Assembly: GCA_020352555.1 (NCBI GenBank)
Contig: CP070680.1
Span: 2,819,521-2,859,221 of the forward strand
DNA from: Caldifarciminota bacterium
Lineage (GTDB): Bacteria > Hydrothermota > Tepidihabitantia > Tepidihabitantales > Tepidihabitantaceae
Direction of reading: 5' to 3'
Length of the DNA: 39,701 bases
Below the pieces are notes generated by a model that was not told the origin of the DNA, did not search any database, and saw only the letters and a list, made by a program, of their open reading frames with translations. Of the stretch, positions 16,019 to 25,150 are shown one piece after another. A program made the translations under genes and the position numbers. The number at the start of each line of letters is the position of its first letter. Position 1 is the stretch's first letter.

Positions 16019-19009
16019 ATGCTACCGAGACCGAGCAGGCACTCTACCGTCGGCGTGCTGTTGATGCTGGCCCTAGCGTTCGGCGTCGGGGCGGCCAGGA
16101 CGGCGACCCCGCCGCCACCCGCCGAGCGCATCTACGACATGCAGTGGCTCGATATCAACAAGTGGTACTGCCCGTTCTACAACGACGGCCGGTACGCGCT
16201 CGACATCACGATCGGAACGGGTGAGGCCGGCGGTTCCTGGCCACAGCCCTATCTCAACAAGTACATTTTCGGAGCCGGGCTCTGGTTCGGCACACTAAAG
16301 CCCAGGGCAGACGATCCGGAGAAGGTCGATACCCTGGTGACTTTCGGCTACAACCCGAACTCGGGCGGCACCGAGATGACGCCGACCGACGCCGCGCATG
16401 CAAGCGAAGGTGCGGGCAACACCCAAGACCGGATCTACAGGTTCCCGGACGAGTGGCCCCCGCCGCTCTCGCGCTTCACCACCGAGGGCTGGCGGTTCGG
16501 GGCCAACCGGCGTGACACGATCGAGGCCGAACTGGTCCCGCAGGAGAACTTCTCTCTCCAGGACATGTGGTGCGTGTACTGCGACCTGGGCGAGGACAAC
16601 CACGTTTCCCCGGGCCAGCCGCAAGGCATCGAGGTGTACCAGACCGTCTATGCCTGGAACTACCCGTCGAACGAGGACATCTTCTTCATCATATACAAGA
16701 TGCGCAACGCGACCGACGTACTGTTGGGCGGCGAAGGGGTCACCCTGCGCCGCTGCTTCGCGGGAGCGCTGATGGACCCCGACATCGGTGCGCACGCTGA
16801 CGACATGGTCGGCCTGCTGCTCGACGACTCTGTCGCGATGCCGACCGGTGACACGGTCGTGGTCCAGAACGTCGGTTTCGCAGGCGACGACGACAACCAC
16901 GAGGTGCCCAACGCCCGCGGCCAGTGGGAGAATGAGGACATCGTGCCGGGGGTGGTCGCCTACAAGTTCCTTGAGAGCCCCTTGAAGGACAGCACACTGC
17001 CGAGCGGCGAGGATACGCTGGTCCAGCTGGGTATGACGTCGTTCAAGAAGTTCACCATCGACATCGACCCGGTCACCGACCCGACCCAGTACCTGACCAT
17101 GGCCGGGTTTGACTACCGAACCGGCGTACTGTCCAACTACGACTCGCTCGATGAGTCTCCTGCCGACAAGCGGTTCGTCCAGTGCTCGGGTCCGTTCGAC
17201 CTCGCCCCTGGGCAGGTCGAGATACTGACCGTGGCCTGCATCGCTGCGATGTACGGGGTCGAGAATCAGACCTGGGAAGAACGCCGTACGCTTTACAACG
17301 ATACACTCTGGCAGCTCGCGGCGGTGGCCAACAACGCCCAGTTCATCTACGACCAGGGCTGGCTGCTGCCCGGTCCGCCGCCGTCGCCCAACATCACCTT
17401 GGTGCCGGGCGACAATTCGATCCGAATCGTCTGGGACGACCTGCCCGAGCGGTCGCCCGACCCCTACTATCGCAAGGTGGCAAGCGATCCCGAATCGCCG
17501 GGCCACGACCCGAAGTACCTCGAGTACGACTTTCAGGGCTACATCGTGTACAAGTCGTCGGACGGCTCGACCTGGGACCTGATGACTCAGTGCGATATCG
17601 GAGACGATATCCCGGCCGAGTCGACTCTGTCCTACCCGCCTGGCGGCGACTCGTCCCTGCCCGACAGCATGTGGATTGAGATGGCCAACACCGGGCTGTT
17701 CTACAACGTGCTCGACGAGGAGGTAATCAACGGGTTCAACTACTACTACTCGGTCACCGCCTATGACTGGAACTACATCACCGACAGCGTCGTCGGAAGC
17801 GATACCTTCTTCCATCCTCTCATCCTGCGCTCCGGCATCGTCAGCAACTACTTCACTATGCCTCGCTGGGACCCTGTCAACTACGTGGACCCGATAATCG
17901 AAGTCGTGACGATGAAGGGCGATACTATCGCGCCGGCGATCAGGTGGTATCCGCAGGTGGTGGTGCCGTTCGAGGTCACCGACGAGGTCTACAAGGTCAC
18001 GTTTCTCGGGCCCGGGCGCATCAGCAACGCGAAGACCCGGATCGGGTACGTGCTGGAGAACAAGACCACCCCGGACACGATCCTCGACACCATCATGTTC
18101 GACTACTCCATCGGCGATACCTACGCATTCTCGGCCGGGGTATTCAACGGCATGGAGCTTGCCTGCACGCTCAACGTCGAGGTCCCGGACAAGGCCCACG
18201 ACAGCGTCTGGATCGAGAGCACTCCTGGCAACTACCCGGTGGAGAAGCTGAAGCTCTCGGAGAGTTTCACGCCACAGACCGCCTGGGCGTACAGGGGTTC
18301 GGACTACAAGATAGTCTGGACCGACGAGCCCGGGTACATGACGGTCAAGGTGTACGATATCTCCAAGGGCGAGATGGAGCTCGGGTTCAGACCGTTCGTG
18401 ACCCGGGGAACCGGGCCTGAGGAAGCCGAGGGCTGGTGTTTCGCCAACAAGCTGTTCGGCCATCCGACCGACTCGCTCTGGGACAGCACAGCCCAGTTCT
18501 ACCTATGCGGAGGCTACATCGCGTTCAACTACGACACCGCGAACCGCCGCGGACTTGAAATAGGTCCGGACATGAACGAGATAAAATCCGGCGACGTATG
18601 GATGGTCAGGGGCAGCAAGGAAGGCGGGACCGCACCTTACTACAACGTCTACGAGGTGCGGTCCACCCCGGGCCGGGAGGACTCGACCACGCAAAGAGAG
18701 TTCGTGGTCAAGGTAGTGCCGAACCCTTACATCGTGTTCGACGCCTGGGAGTCGAACTCCGAGGAACGGGTGGTGAAGTTCACCCACCTGCCCAGCCGGG
18801 CTACGATACGTATCTTCACTCTCTCCGGTGACTTGGTGAGAGTAATCAACCACCACCACGCGAGCGAGGACCAGGAGTTCGAGTACGGCGGAACGGCCAA
18901 CTGGGACTTCCTGAACGACAACCAGCAGCTCATAGCGGCCGGGGTATACGTCTACCACGTCGAATCCGACGTCGGGGAGTACACCGGCAAGCTGGTATTC
19001 ATCCACTGA
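16019..19009 (+). CDS. Large secreted surface protein with C-terminal sorting tail
   Basis: A 996-residue protein following the receptor by nine bases, with AAGGAGG before ATG 16019. Signal peptide about 1-26 (VGVLLMLALAFGVGAA). No catalytic motif is recognised. A fibronectin type III-like region is visible around 460-610 (PNITLVPGDNSIRIVWDDLPE, then GYIVYKSSDGSTWDL). The last 95 residues resemble a FlgD/Por-type tail (VKVVPNPYIVFDAWES, IRIFTLSGDLVRV, GVYVYHVESDVGEYTGKL). Likely cargo exported with help from the PorV-like protein encoded next. The same gene order in FCB genomes usually marks paired receptor, cargo and PorV modules. Confidence 0.87.
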   Translation: MLPRPSRHSTVGVLLMLALAFGVGAARTATPPPPAERIYDMQWLDINKWYCPFYNDGRYALDITIGTGEAGGSWPQPYLNKYIFGAGLWFGTLKPRADDPEKVDTLVTFGYNPNSGGTEMTPTDAAHASEGAGNTQDRIYRFPDEWPPPLSRFTTEGWRFGANRRDTIEAELVPQENFSLQDMWCVYCDLGEDNHVSPGQPQGIEVYQTVYAWNYPSNEDIFFIIYKMRNATDVLLGGEGVTLRRCFAGALMDPDIGAHADDMVGLLLDDSVAMPTGDTVVVQNVGFAGDDDNHEVPNARGQWENEDIVPGVVAYKFLESPLKDSTLPSGEDTLVQLGMTSFKKFTIDIDPVTDPTQYLTMAGFDYRTGVLSNYDSLDESPADKRFVQCSGPFDLAPGQVEILTVACIAAMYGVENQTWEERRTLYNDTLWQLAAVANNAQFIYDQGWLLPGPPPSPNITLVPGDNSIRIVWDDLPERSPDPYYRKVASDPESPGHDPKYLEYDFQGYIVYKSSDGSTWDLMTQCDIGDDIPAESTLSYPPGGDSSLPDSMWIEMANTGLFYNVLDEEVINGFNYYYSVTAYDWNYITDSVVGSDTFFHPLILRSGIVSNYFTMPRWDPVNYVDPIIEVVTMKGDTIAPAIRWYPQVVVPFEVTDEVYKVTFLGPGRISNAKTRIGYVLENKTTPDTILDTIMFDYSIGDTYAFSAGVFNGMELACTLNVEVPDKAHDSVWIESTPGNYPVEKLKLSESFTPQTAWAYRGSDYKIVWTDEPGYMTVKVYDISKGEMELGFRPFVTRGTGPEEAEGWCFANKLFGHPTDSLWDSTAQFYLCGGYIAFNYDTANRRGLEIGPDMNEIKSGDVWMVRGSKEGGTAPYYNVYEVRSTPGREDSTTQREFVVKVVPNPYIVFDAWESNSEERVVKFTHLPSRATIRIFTLSGDLVRVINHHHASEDQEFEYGGTANWDFLNDNQQLIAAGVYVYHVESDVGEYTGKLVFIH

Positions 19010-19020
19010 GGGAGGCTGAC

Positions 19021-20061
19021 ATGACACGCAACTCTGTACTGTGCGTCCTCCTTGCCGGCCTCCTGGTGGCGAGCACCGGGCTGGCGGCGTTTTCCAAAGT
19101 TGGCACGACCGGAGCGAGCTTCCTGAAGATAGCCTACGGCCGGGCCACAGCGATGGGCGACGCATTCGTGGGTGTGGCCGACGACCCTTCGGCTTCGTAC
19201 TTCAACCCGGCCGGGCTGGCACGGGTGGGCCGTTCGATCCAGCTCAACCACAGCGAGTGGATCGCCGACATCCGCCACGAGAATGTGGCGGTCGTGCTGC
19301 CGGCAAGCTGGGGCACGGTCTGCCTTGCGGCGACTGCGCTGACGATGGGCGACATGGAAGTGACGCTCATCGACGACCCGACCACGGACGAGCGCGAGGA
19401 CGAGGGCATCGGGCTGATGTTCGGGGCGAGCGACATCGCGGTGGGGGCCAGCTACGCCCGGATCATCACCGACAAGCTGTCGTTCGGGCTGACCGCCCGT
19501 TACGTGCAGCAGACGGTGTGGCGGATGACGGCCGCCGCGGTCGGAGCCGACCTGGGCTTGCACTACAACACCGGTTTCCGTTCGTTGCGCATCGGCGCGG
19601 TGGTCAACAACTACGGGAGCCGGCTGTCGTTTTCGGGCCGGGACCTCGAGTTTGGCTTCAACTGGCCGGACTCCGGGCCCTCGAGTCTCATCGGGATGTA
19701 CAAGACCGAGGGAGTGCCGCTGCCGACGACGTTCCGGTTCGGCATCGCCTACGACCTGGTCGACGTTTCGCCGAGCAGGCTGACGGCCGCGGTGGACCTG
19801 GTCCACCCGTCGGACATCAACGAGACGGTCAACTTCGGGCTCGAATACGGGTACAACGACCTGTTCTACCTGCGCGGTGGCTACATCCTCAACACGGACG
19901 TCGACTATCAGGCCGACATCGGCTGGATGACAGGTCTGTCCGCGGGCGTGGGGCTGAACACCAAGCCGACCGAGTTGTTCTCAATCGGGCTTGACTACAG
20001 CTTCCGCTTCTTCGAGTACCTCAAGCCCACTCACCGTCTGCTGCTGACGTTGGGGTTCTAG
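19021..20061 (+). CDS. PorV/PorQ-like outer-membrane protein
   Basis: A 346-residue outer-membrane beta-barrel of the PorV/UPF0164 type. Signal peptide about 1-22. The hallmark N-terminal segment is present: FLKIAYGRATAMGDAFVG, then DPSASYFNPAGLARVG. Amphipathic strands run to a terminal phenylalanine (LLLTLGF). PorV-family proteins shuttle tailed cargo from the type IX translocon to the attachment machinery. It sits directly behind a tailed protein and before a tailed protease, which fits that job. Shine-Dalgarno GGGAGG precedes ATG 19021. Confidence 0.9.
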   Translation: MTRNSVLCVLLAGLLVASTGLAAFSKVGTTGASFLKIAYGRATAMGDAFVGVADDPSASYFNPAGLARVGRSIQLNHSEWIADIRHENVAVVLPASWGTVCLAATALTMGDMEVTLIDDPTTDEREDEGIGLMFGASDIAVGASYARIITDKLSFGLTARYVQQTVWRMTAAAVGADLGLHYNTGFRSLRIGAVVNNYGSRLSFSGRDLEFGFNWPDSGPSSLIGMYKTEGVPLPTTFRFGIAYDLVDVSPSRLTAAVDLVHPSDINETVNFGLEYGYNDLFYLRGGYILNTDVDYQADIGWMTGLSAGVGLNTKPTELFSIGLDYSFRFFEYLKPTHRLLLTLGF

Positions 20062-20074
20062 CCGGCTACGCCAG

Positions 20075-22393
20075 GTGACTTGCCTTTCGCGGGGCACCCG
20101 GAAGGGTGCCCCGCAGGCTCTGCTCCTCCTGTTCGTCTGGACGGGCGTCACGCCCGGCGCGCAATGGACTGTCGGGGTCTACATGTGCGCCGACAACGAG
20201 CTCCTGAACAACCGTGCGTACGAGGACTTGGCCGAGATGACGACGACGGGATCGACCCAGGATGTCGACATCATCGTGCAGGTCGACAACGTTGCCCGGG
20301 ACACCCATCCTGGATGCCGGCGGTATCGAGTCGCGCCGGACCGGCTCGAGCCGCTAGGCGAGCTGGGCGAGGTCGACATGGCCGATTCTGCCACACTGCG
20401 CGGCTTTGCCGAGTTCCTGCACAGGAGATTTCCTGCACGCAACTACTTCTTCGTGCTCTGGGACCACGGCGACGGCTGGCGCGAGGGGTATGGGCCGGAG
20501 GAGAGCAAGAATGACAGAAGACAGAGGGCCGGGTGGCGAGGCCGAAGCCGGGGCGATGCCCGGACCCAGGCCATCATCATCGACGATTCGCACGAGCACA
20601 TGATGGGCGTGTCGGGCGGCGAGTTCAGACGGGCGCTGGCCGGGGTGAAGGAGGCCCTGGGCAGCAAGGTGCGGGTTCTGGGAATGGACGCTTGCATGAT
20701 GCAATCGGTAGAGGTCGCGTGGGAGGCGCGCGATGCCTGCGAGTATATTCTGGCCTCAGAGGCGACCGTGCCGGCAACCGGCTGGCCGTACGACAAGCTC
20801 TTGGCACTGCTGACTCGGAATCCCTTGATGGAGGTACAGGACTTCCTCGTCCAGGCATGCTCGGCGTATGTCGCCCACTACTCGAATCAGAGCGAGTGCA
20901 TGTCGGCGATCAACGTGGAGCGCCTGGCCGACGCGGTCGAGCAGCTTGGGGCCGAACTGGAGTCAGGGTTGGACCCGGGCGAAGCCGGATTCCGCGAGGC
21001 GAGGGCAGAGGTCCAGACCTTCACGAGCAGCGGCCGGCCGTGCCCGGCCGACGACCAGATCGACCTCATTCATTTCTTCGAACTCGCGCCAGGTGGGGAT
21101 GCGGACCGGGTTGAGCAGGAGTTCCGGCGGGCGGTGAAGGCCAACGCCGCTTCCGGCGACCTTGCCAATGCCCGCGGGCTTTCGGTCTGGTTCCCGGACC
21201 AGTACTTGGACTTCAAGTACTCGCTCAGCTCCTACTCCGGGCTCGAATTCGCTCGGAAGGCCCCGACGGGCCAGGTCCACGCCGCATGGCCCGGTTTTCT
21301 TGGCGCCTACTTCGGGTACGACGACAACAGGCCGTCTTCTGTTACGATACTGGGGCACGGATCGAAGGGAAACGACCTGACACTGTGGTGGCGACGGGCG
21401 TTCGACCCTTCGTCGGTCACGTACAGCCTATACCAGTTCTCTTCCCGCAGTGAGGTGTTCAGCGACGCCTGCGACAGTGTCGGCGCGCAGTGGGACACAG
21501 CCGGCTGGACTGCGAGCGGCCAGCACTACAAGAGCAGCCCGAAGTCGTTCTATTCCGGTTCAGGCGAGAACCTGGACAACCGGTTGACCTTGAAGCAGGC
21601 GTTCGGTTTCGACAATGCCGGCCTGCTGACCTTCAGCGCCTTCTACGATACCGAGGAATCGCAGGACTCCGGCGGGCCAGGCCCGTACCGCGCCACCGGC
21701 GGCTTCAAGCGGGATGTCTGCTATGTTGAGTGGTCGACCGACACGCTGGATGGACCTGCCGGCGAGTGGCGTGCGCTGGACTCACTGTACGGCAGGTCAG
21801 ACGGGTGGTTGAATCTCGGATACCTCCTTCCCAAGGTCGACCGGCTGCACCTACGGCTCCGGTACAAGACCGATGGCTCGGTGAGCCGACTGGGCGTGTT
21901 CGTCGACGATATCAGCATCGAAGACCTGGGTCGACCTCACCGGTCCGGTGGTCTGGTTGCGGGAAATCTCCCCGACACGGTGCTCGCCCTGCGTGAAGTA
22001 GCGCAGGGCGAGTGGTGGTTCTGTGTAGCCGCAGAAGATCAGTACGGGAACCGGTCGTCAGTGACCGAGCTGTACGGTGTGACGGTGGAGCAGTATGCCG
22101 AGCCGTATTCGCTGCCCGCTCCGTTTCAGGACAGCTGCGGGATTGTCGTCGATTTCCCGCCTGGGACTGGGGTTGAGGTCAGGATTCACACTCTGTCCGG
22201 GGCGCTGGTGCGGACCCTGAAGCCGGACCCGGCCGGGTCAAATCCCTGCCGGGACTTTCTGCAGCCCGGAGACGCCGTGGCCTGGGACGGTCGAAACGAA
22301 GCGGGCAGCGAGGTCGCGGCCGGACTTTACCTCGTCGTGGTCAGGGGTGACGGCTTCAGCAGGGTCGGTCGGATAGCGAAGACCGGCCGCTGA
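20075..22393 (+). CDS. Clostripain-family (C11) secreted cysteine protease
   Basis: A 772-residue protease. GTG 20075 gives a good signal peptide (basic RGTRKG, then ALLLLFVW, cleavage after PGA). The C11 catalytic domain spans about 33-400: TVGVYMCADNEL, the histidine in LWDHGDGW, and the cysteine in MDACMMQS, followed by ASEATVPATGWPY. This family usually cuts after arginine. Residues of about 420-620 are beta-rich and accessory. The C-terminal 80 residues resemble a FlgD-like sorting tail (IHTLSGALVRTL, VAWDGRNEAGSEVAAGLYLVVV). Last gene of the surface operon; converges with the oxidase gene after 18 bp. A perfect hairpin (20089-20114) lies inside the signal-peptide codons. Confidence 0.88.
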   Translation: MTCLSRGTRKGAPQALLLLFVWTGVTPGAQWTVGVYMCADNELLNNRAYEDLAEMTTTGSTQDVDIIVQVDNVARDTHPGCRRYRVAPDRLEPLGELGEVDMADSATLRGFAEFLHRRFPARNYFFVLWDHGDGWREGYGPEESKNDRRQRAGWRGRSRGDARTQAIIIDDSHEHMMGVSGGEFRRALAGVKEALGSKVRVLGMDACMMQSVEVAWEARDACEYILASEATVPATGWPYDKLLALLTRNPLMEVQDFLVQACSAYVAHYSNQSECMSAINVERLADAVEQLGAELESGLDPGEAGFREARAEVQTFTSSGRPCPADDQIDLIHFFELAPGGDADRVEQEFRRAVKANAASGDLANARGLSVWFPDQYLDFKYSLSSYSGLEFARKAPTGQVHAAWPGFLGAYFGYDDNRPSSVTILGHGSKGNDLTLWWRRAFDPSSVTYSLYQFSSRSEVFSDACDSVGAQWDTAGWTASGQHYKSSPKSFYSGSGENLDNRLTLKQAFGFDNAGLLTFSAFYDTEESQDSGGPGPYRATGGFKRDVCYVEWSTDTLDGPAGEWRALDSLYGRSDGWLNLGYLLPKVDRLHLRLRYKTDGSVSRLGVFVDDISIEDLGRPHRSGGLVAGNLPDTVLALREVAQGEWWFCVAAEDQYGNRSSVTELYGVTVEQYAEPYSLPAPFQDSCGIVVDFPPGTGVEVRIHTLSGALVRTLKPDPAGSNPCRDFLQPGDAVAWDGRNEAGSEVAAGLYLVVVRGDGFSRVGRIAKTGR
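20089..20114 (+). promoter_or_regulatory. Perfect 11-bp hairpin with GGAA tetraloop at the protease start
   Basis: GCGGGGCACCC (20089-20099) pairs fully with GGGTGCCCCGC (20104-20114) around GGAA, a GNRA loop. It lies 28 bases after the PorV-like stop and 14 bases into the protease frame. No U-run follows, so it is more likely a processing or translation-control hairpin than a terminator. Confidence 0.6.
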
Positions 22394-22411
22394 CAGGCCG
22401 GGATTTTGCCT

Positions 22412-23803
22412 TCAGGGCAGGATCTTTCCTGGATTGAGGATGTTGTCGGGGTCAAGGGCGCGCTTGAGGGCGCGCATCGCATCCAGCTCGGATGACCCGA
22501 GTGCCTTGGGCATGAGGCGTTTCTTCTCAGTCCCGATGCCGTGTTCGGCTGATATCTGGCCGCCGGATCCGAGCACGTAGTCCACCAGTTCGTCCACAAA
22601 GGCATCGCATGTCTTGCGCCACGACGACGGGTCGGTGCCGTGAGTTCGGCAGATGTCGACGTGGATATTGCCATCCCCGATGTGGCCAAACGGTACGACT
22701 GTCAGTCCGTGCTTCTTCTCAAGCCGTGCTATCCGCTCGACTGTCGCTGGCAGTCGGGACAGAGGAAGTACGATGTCCTCGGCCACGACTTCGGGATAGA
22801 TGTCCTTGAGCGTCTCGGCGAGTTTGCGTCGGGCGGTCCAGAGCCGGTCCTGGTCCGCAGGGTTGTCTGCCACGAGCGGCTCCTCGGCCCCGAGCTCCAT
22901 CGCAATCCCGCCGAGCCGGACGCAGTTGTCAAGGACTTGGTCCAGGTTGTTGCCTTCGAGCTCAACAAGAACCTGGACCCGGGCATCCGGGAAGGGCAGT
23001 TCTGAACCCAGTTTCTCGTTGCAGGCCCGGATGCCCTTGCGTTCGATGAATTCTACCACTGCGGGAACCAGCCGGGTGTCATGGACCACACGCAATACGA
23101 GCTCAACGCCCTGAGCCAGGCGCTCGAATGGGATGAGTATGTCGACCCGGTGCCTGGGCTTCGGCACGAGCCGAAGCGTGACCTCGGTCACGATGCCGAG
23201 CGTGCCTTCGGACCCGACCAGCAGCGCGTTGAGGTCATAGCCGGTTGCGTTCTTGCGCAGCTTGCCCCCGTAGTTGATGATTCTCCCGTCGGCCGTGACC
23301 GCCTGCAGCCCGCGCACGTAGTCGCGGGTCACGCCGTACTTGAATGCACGGGCTCCGCCCGCGTTGGTGGCTACGTTGCCGCCGATCGAGCAGGTGTCCA
23401 ATGAGGCGGGATCGACCGGGTAGAACAGGCCCTCCTGCTCGCAAGCCTGCTGGAGTTTCTCGACCACGACCCCGGGCCGTGTGCGGACCACGAGGTTGTC
23501 GACGTCGACTTCGACTACCTGGGTCATCAACTCGGTGGACAGCACGACCCCACCATGTATCGGAACCGCGCCGCCGGCGAGGCCGGTGCCCAGGCCACGC
23601 GGCGTGACAGGAATACGCTCGTCGCGGCAGAGCTTCACTGCCGCGACGACTTCGTCGACCGACTTGACGCGGATCAGGGCCTCGGGCAGAAACTCCGGGC
23701 CCGGGCTCTCGTCTCGGCCGTAGTCGACAAGCGCGGCCGGGTCGGTTGTGACCCGGCCGGGTTCGGCAATTTCGTTGAACTTCCTGAGGACGGCCGGTGT
23801 CAC
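22412..23803 (-). CDS. FAD-binding oxidase of the GlcD / D-lactate dehydrogenase type
   Basis: A 463-residue flavoenzyme oxidising a 2-hydroxyacid such as glycolate or D-lactate. PCMH-type FAD domain about 35-215 (PVTPRGLGTGLAGGAVP, DTCSIGGNVATNAGG). The C-terminal oxidase domain carries GHIGDGNIHVD and AEHGIGTEKK, both conserved in GlcD/DLD enzymes. The start is GTG 23803, 13 bases after the thioredoxin stop, inside a 9-bp palindrome (CGGCCGGTG/CACCGGCCG). No GlcE or GlcF partner is next to it, so the electron acceptor is unknown. Confidence 0.92.
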   Translation of the reverse strand: MTPAVLRKFNEIAEPGRVTTDPAALVDYGRDESPGPEFLPEALIRVKSVDEVVAAVKLCRDERIPVTPRGLGTGLAGGAVPIHGGVVLSTELMTQVVEVDVDNLVVRTRPGVVVEKLQQACEQEGLFYPVDPASLDTCSIGGNVATNAGGARAFKYGVTRDYVRGLQAVTADGRIINYGGKLRKNATGYDLNALLVGSEGTLGIVTEVTLRLVPKPRHRVDILIPFERLAQGVELVLRVVHDTRLVPAVVEFIERKGIRACNEKLGSELPFPDARVQVLVELEGNNLDQVLDNCVRLGGIAMELGAEEPLVADNPADQDRLWTARRKLAETLKDIYPEVVAEDIVLPLSRLPATVERIARLEKKHGLTVVPFGHIGDGNIHVDICRTHGTDPSSWRKTCDAFVDELVDYVLGSGGQISAEHGIGTEKKRLMPKALGSSELDAMRALKRALDPDNILNPGKILP

Positions 23804-23816
23804 CGGCCGGTACGAG

Positions 23817-24143
23817 CTATGTGAGATGGGGCTCGATCTTCTCGACCAAAGCCTGCTCGGGTATGAAACCCACCATGCGTTCGGCTTCCGACCCGGACTT
23901 GAACACGATCAGGGTCGGGATCCCGTGAATGTTGTACCTGCCCGGGGTCTCGGGGCTCTCGTCGGTATTCACCTTGCAGACCTTGAGTTTGCCCTCGAAG
24001 CGCTCGGCGAGCTTCTCGAGTACCGGTTCAATCATCTTGCAGGGACCGCACCAGGGCGCCCAGAAGTCAACGAGCACAGGGCCTTCGGCTTTCAAGACCT
24101 CGGCATCGAAATTGTGGTCGGTCACATGCAGCAAGTCTGCCAT
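23817..24143 (-). CDS. trxA: Thioredoxin
   Basis: A 108-residue thioredoxin with the active site WAPWCGPCK, the cis-proline segment IHGIPTLIVF, and the normal length. No signal peptide, so cytoplasmic. AAAGGAG stands eight bases before ATG 24143. It is first in a two-gene unit with the FAD oxidase; the pairing does not by itself imply a shared pathway. Thioredoxins reduce disulfides in enzymes such as ribonucleotide reductase and peroxiredoxins. Confidence 0.95.
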   Translation of the reverse strand: MADLLHVTDHNFDAEVLKAEGPVLVDFWAPWCGPCKMIEPVLEKLAERFEGKLKVCKVNTDESPETPGRYNIHGIPTLIVFKSGSEAERMVGFIPEQALVEKIEPHLT

Positions 24144-24169
24144 TTCAGGGCTCCTTTCACTCGATCACT

Positions 24170-24202
24170 GCGGGCACGTTTCCTCTAGACGGGCGTGCCC
24201 GC
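24170..24202. other. Inverted repeat upstream of trxA
   Basis: GCGGGCACG (24170-24178) pairs perfectly with CGTGCCCGC (24194-24202). It lies between the DUF4097-type gene's stop (24278) and the trxA start and could end transcription or control trxA. Its right side resembles 9544-9564. Confidence 0.45.
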
Positions 24203-24277
24203 ACCGGGGTGCGCCAGTCAAGGCGAGGGGTCTTGACCGAGGGAGGAAGTCCTGTCGGCCTTCCTCCAGCTTCTGGC

Positions 24278-25150
24278 TCACCTGGCTTTCAGCTCTATGT
24301 TGCCGTTCGAGGTCTTGAGCTCGATTTCCGATGCGCCCGAGCCGAGGGTACCCTTCTTGTGCGTCGGTTCGTTGACTTCGTACTGCGCGTTGCTGAAGCC
24401 CGAGACAGTCACCCGGCCGTTCGAAGTCGAGGCGTCGAACCGGGCCGATACGCCGGATGGCACCAGGAGGTCGATCGCGCCGTTCGAGGTCTTGAGTTCG
24501 ACGTCCTCACCGGGTGGGAGTTCGGCGACATCTGCCGATATCGCACCGTTCGAGTTCTCGGCCTGGACCGGGCCGTGGTGAACCTTGAGTTTCACCGCGC
24601 CGTTGCTGGTGTGCAGTTCGGCCCGACCTTCAGTGTTTGTGAGCTCGATCAGGCCGTTGCTGGTCCGGACCCGGACATTTGCCTTCAGGTCGACGACCTC
24701 GACACGGCCGTTGGAGCCGTGAAGGTCAAGATCAAGATCTGCGGGTACGAGGCCGGTGAAAGACGCACCGTAGTTGCGGCCGCCGGATGCCGGCATTTCG
24801 GCTTCGACCCTCAGCCGGCCAGACTCGACGGTGTCGATGATCTTGACCCGGTCGATGTATTTCTCGGCGTCGGCTCTGGAGCGGCCGTAGCAGACCCGGG
24901 TGACGTCGAGGCGGACCGCGGCACCGAAGTCGGCTTCGAGCCCTATCGAGCCGTTCGCGGTCACGACCTCGAGCGCGGACAGCCCGGTCGCGTCCCAGGT
25001 GCGCGTCGGGTCTTCGACCTCCAAGCGGTAAGTGTAGACGCAGGAGCCAAGCAGAGCCACAAGGGCCAGGACCGCGACAACAAGTAGGCTGTGCTTCTGC
25101 CAGAGGACTGGCAGGCTTCGCACTCTCCAAGAGACAGGTAGGCTTCGCAT
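24278..25150 (-). CDS. DUF4097-type beta-helical lipoprotein
   Basis: A 290-residue protein. The N-terminus holds a ninefold-residue duplication (MRSLPVSWR then VRSLPVLWQ), followed by a hydrophobic segment and lipobox LLGSC, so the protein is probably lipidated near residue 37. From about 60 to the end it consists of short beta strands with eight (T/G/N)SNGxxxx turns (TSNGLIEL, TSNGAVKL, TSNGAIDL, TSNGNIEL), the hallmark of DUF4097 putative adhesins. Its ATG overlaps the preceding stop by one base (TAATG), indicating coupling. The N-terminal duplication is encoded by two copies of the 27-bp repeat at 25097-25141; a true start downstream of it cannot be excluded. Confidence 0.85.
   Translation of the reverse strand: MRSLPVSWRVRSLPVLWQKHSLLVVAVLALVALLGSCVYTYRLEVEDPTRTWDATGLSALEVVTANGSIGLEADFGAAVRLDVTRVCYGRSRADAEKYIDRVKIIDTVESGRLRVEAEMPASGGRNYGASFTGLVPADLDLDLHGSNGRVEVVDLKANVRVRTSNGLIELTNTEGRAELHTSNGAVKLKVHHGPVQAENSNGAISADVAELPPGEDVELKTSNGAIDLLVPSGVSARFDASTSNGRVTVSGFSNAQYEVNEPTHKKGTLGSGASEIELKTSNGNIELKAR
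25097..25141 (+). repeat. Two tandem 27-bp units of the CTGCCAG/CTGGCAG family, in coding sequence
   Basis: Core CTGCCAGAGGACTGGCAG (25097-25114) and a degenerate core at 25124-25141, each followed by GGCTTCGCA. They encode the duplicated N-terminal peptide of the DUF4097-type lipoprotein. A 28-bp near match lies at 33504-33521 and its flank. Confidence 0.7.

Noticed and set aside
16295-18463. 722-codon open frame on the minus strand opposite the tailed surface protein
   Set aside because: High GC makes long antisense frames common; no signal peptide, motif or ribosome-binding site, and the plus-strand gene is well supported.
23792-23809. Palindrome around the GlcD-type start as an operator
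   Set aside because: Built only from C/G-rich codons at a tight gene junction; no second site or spacing that suggests a regulator.
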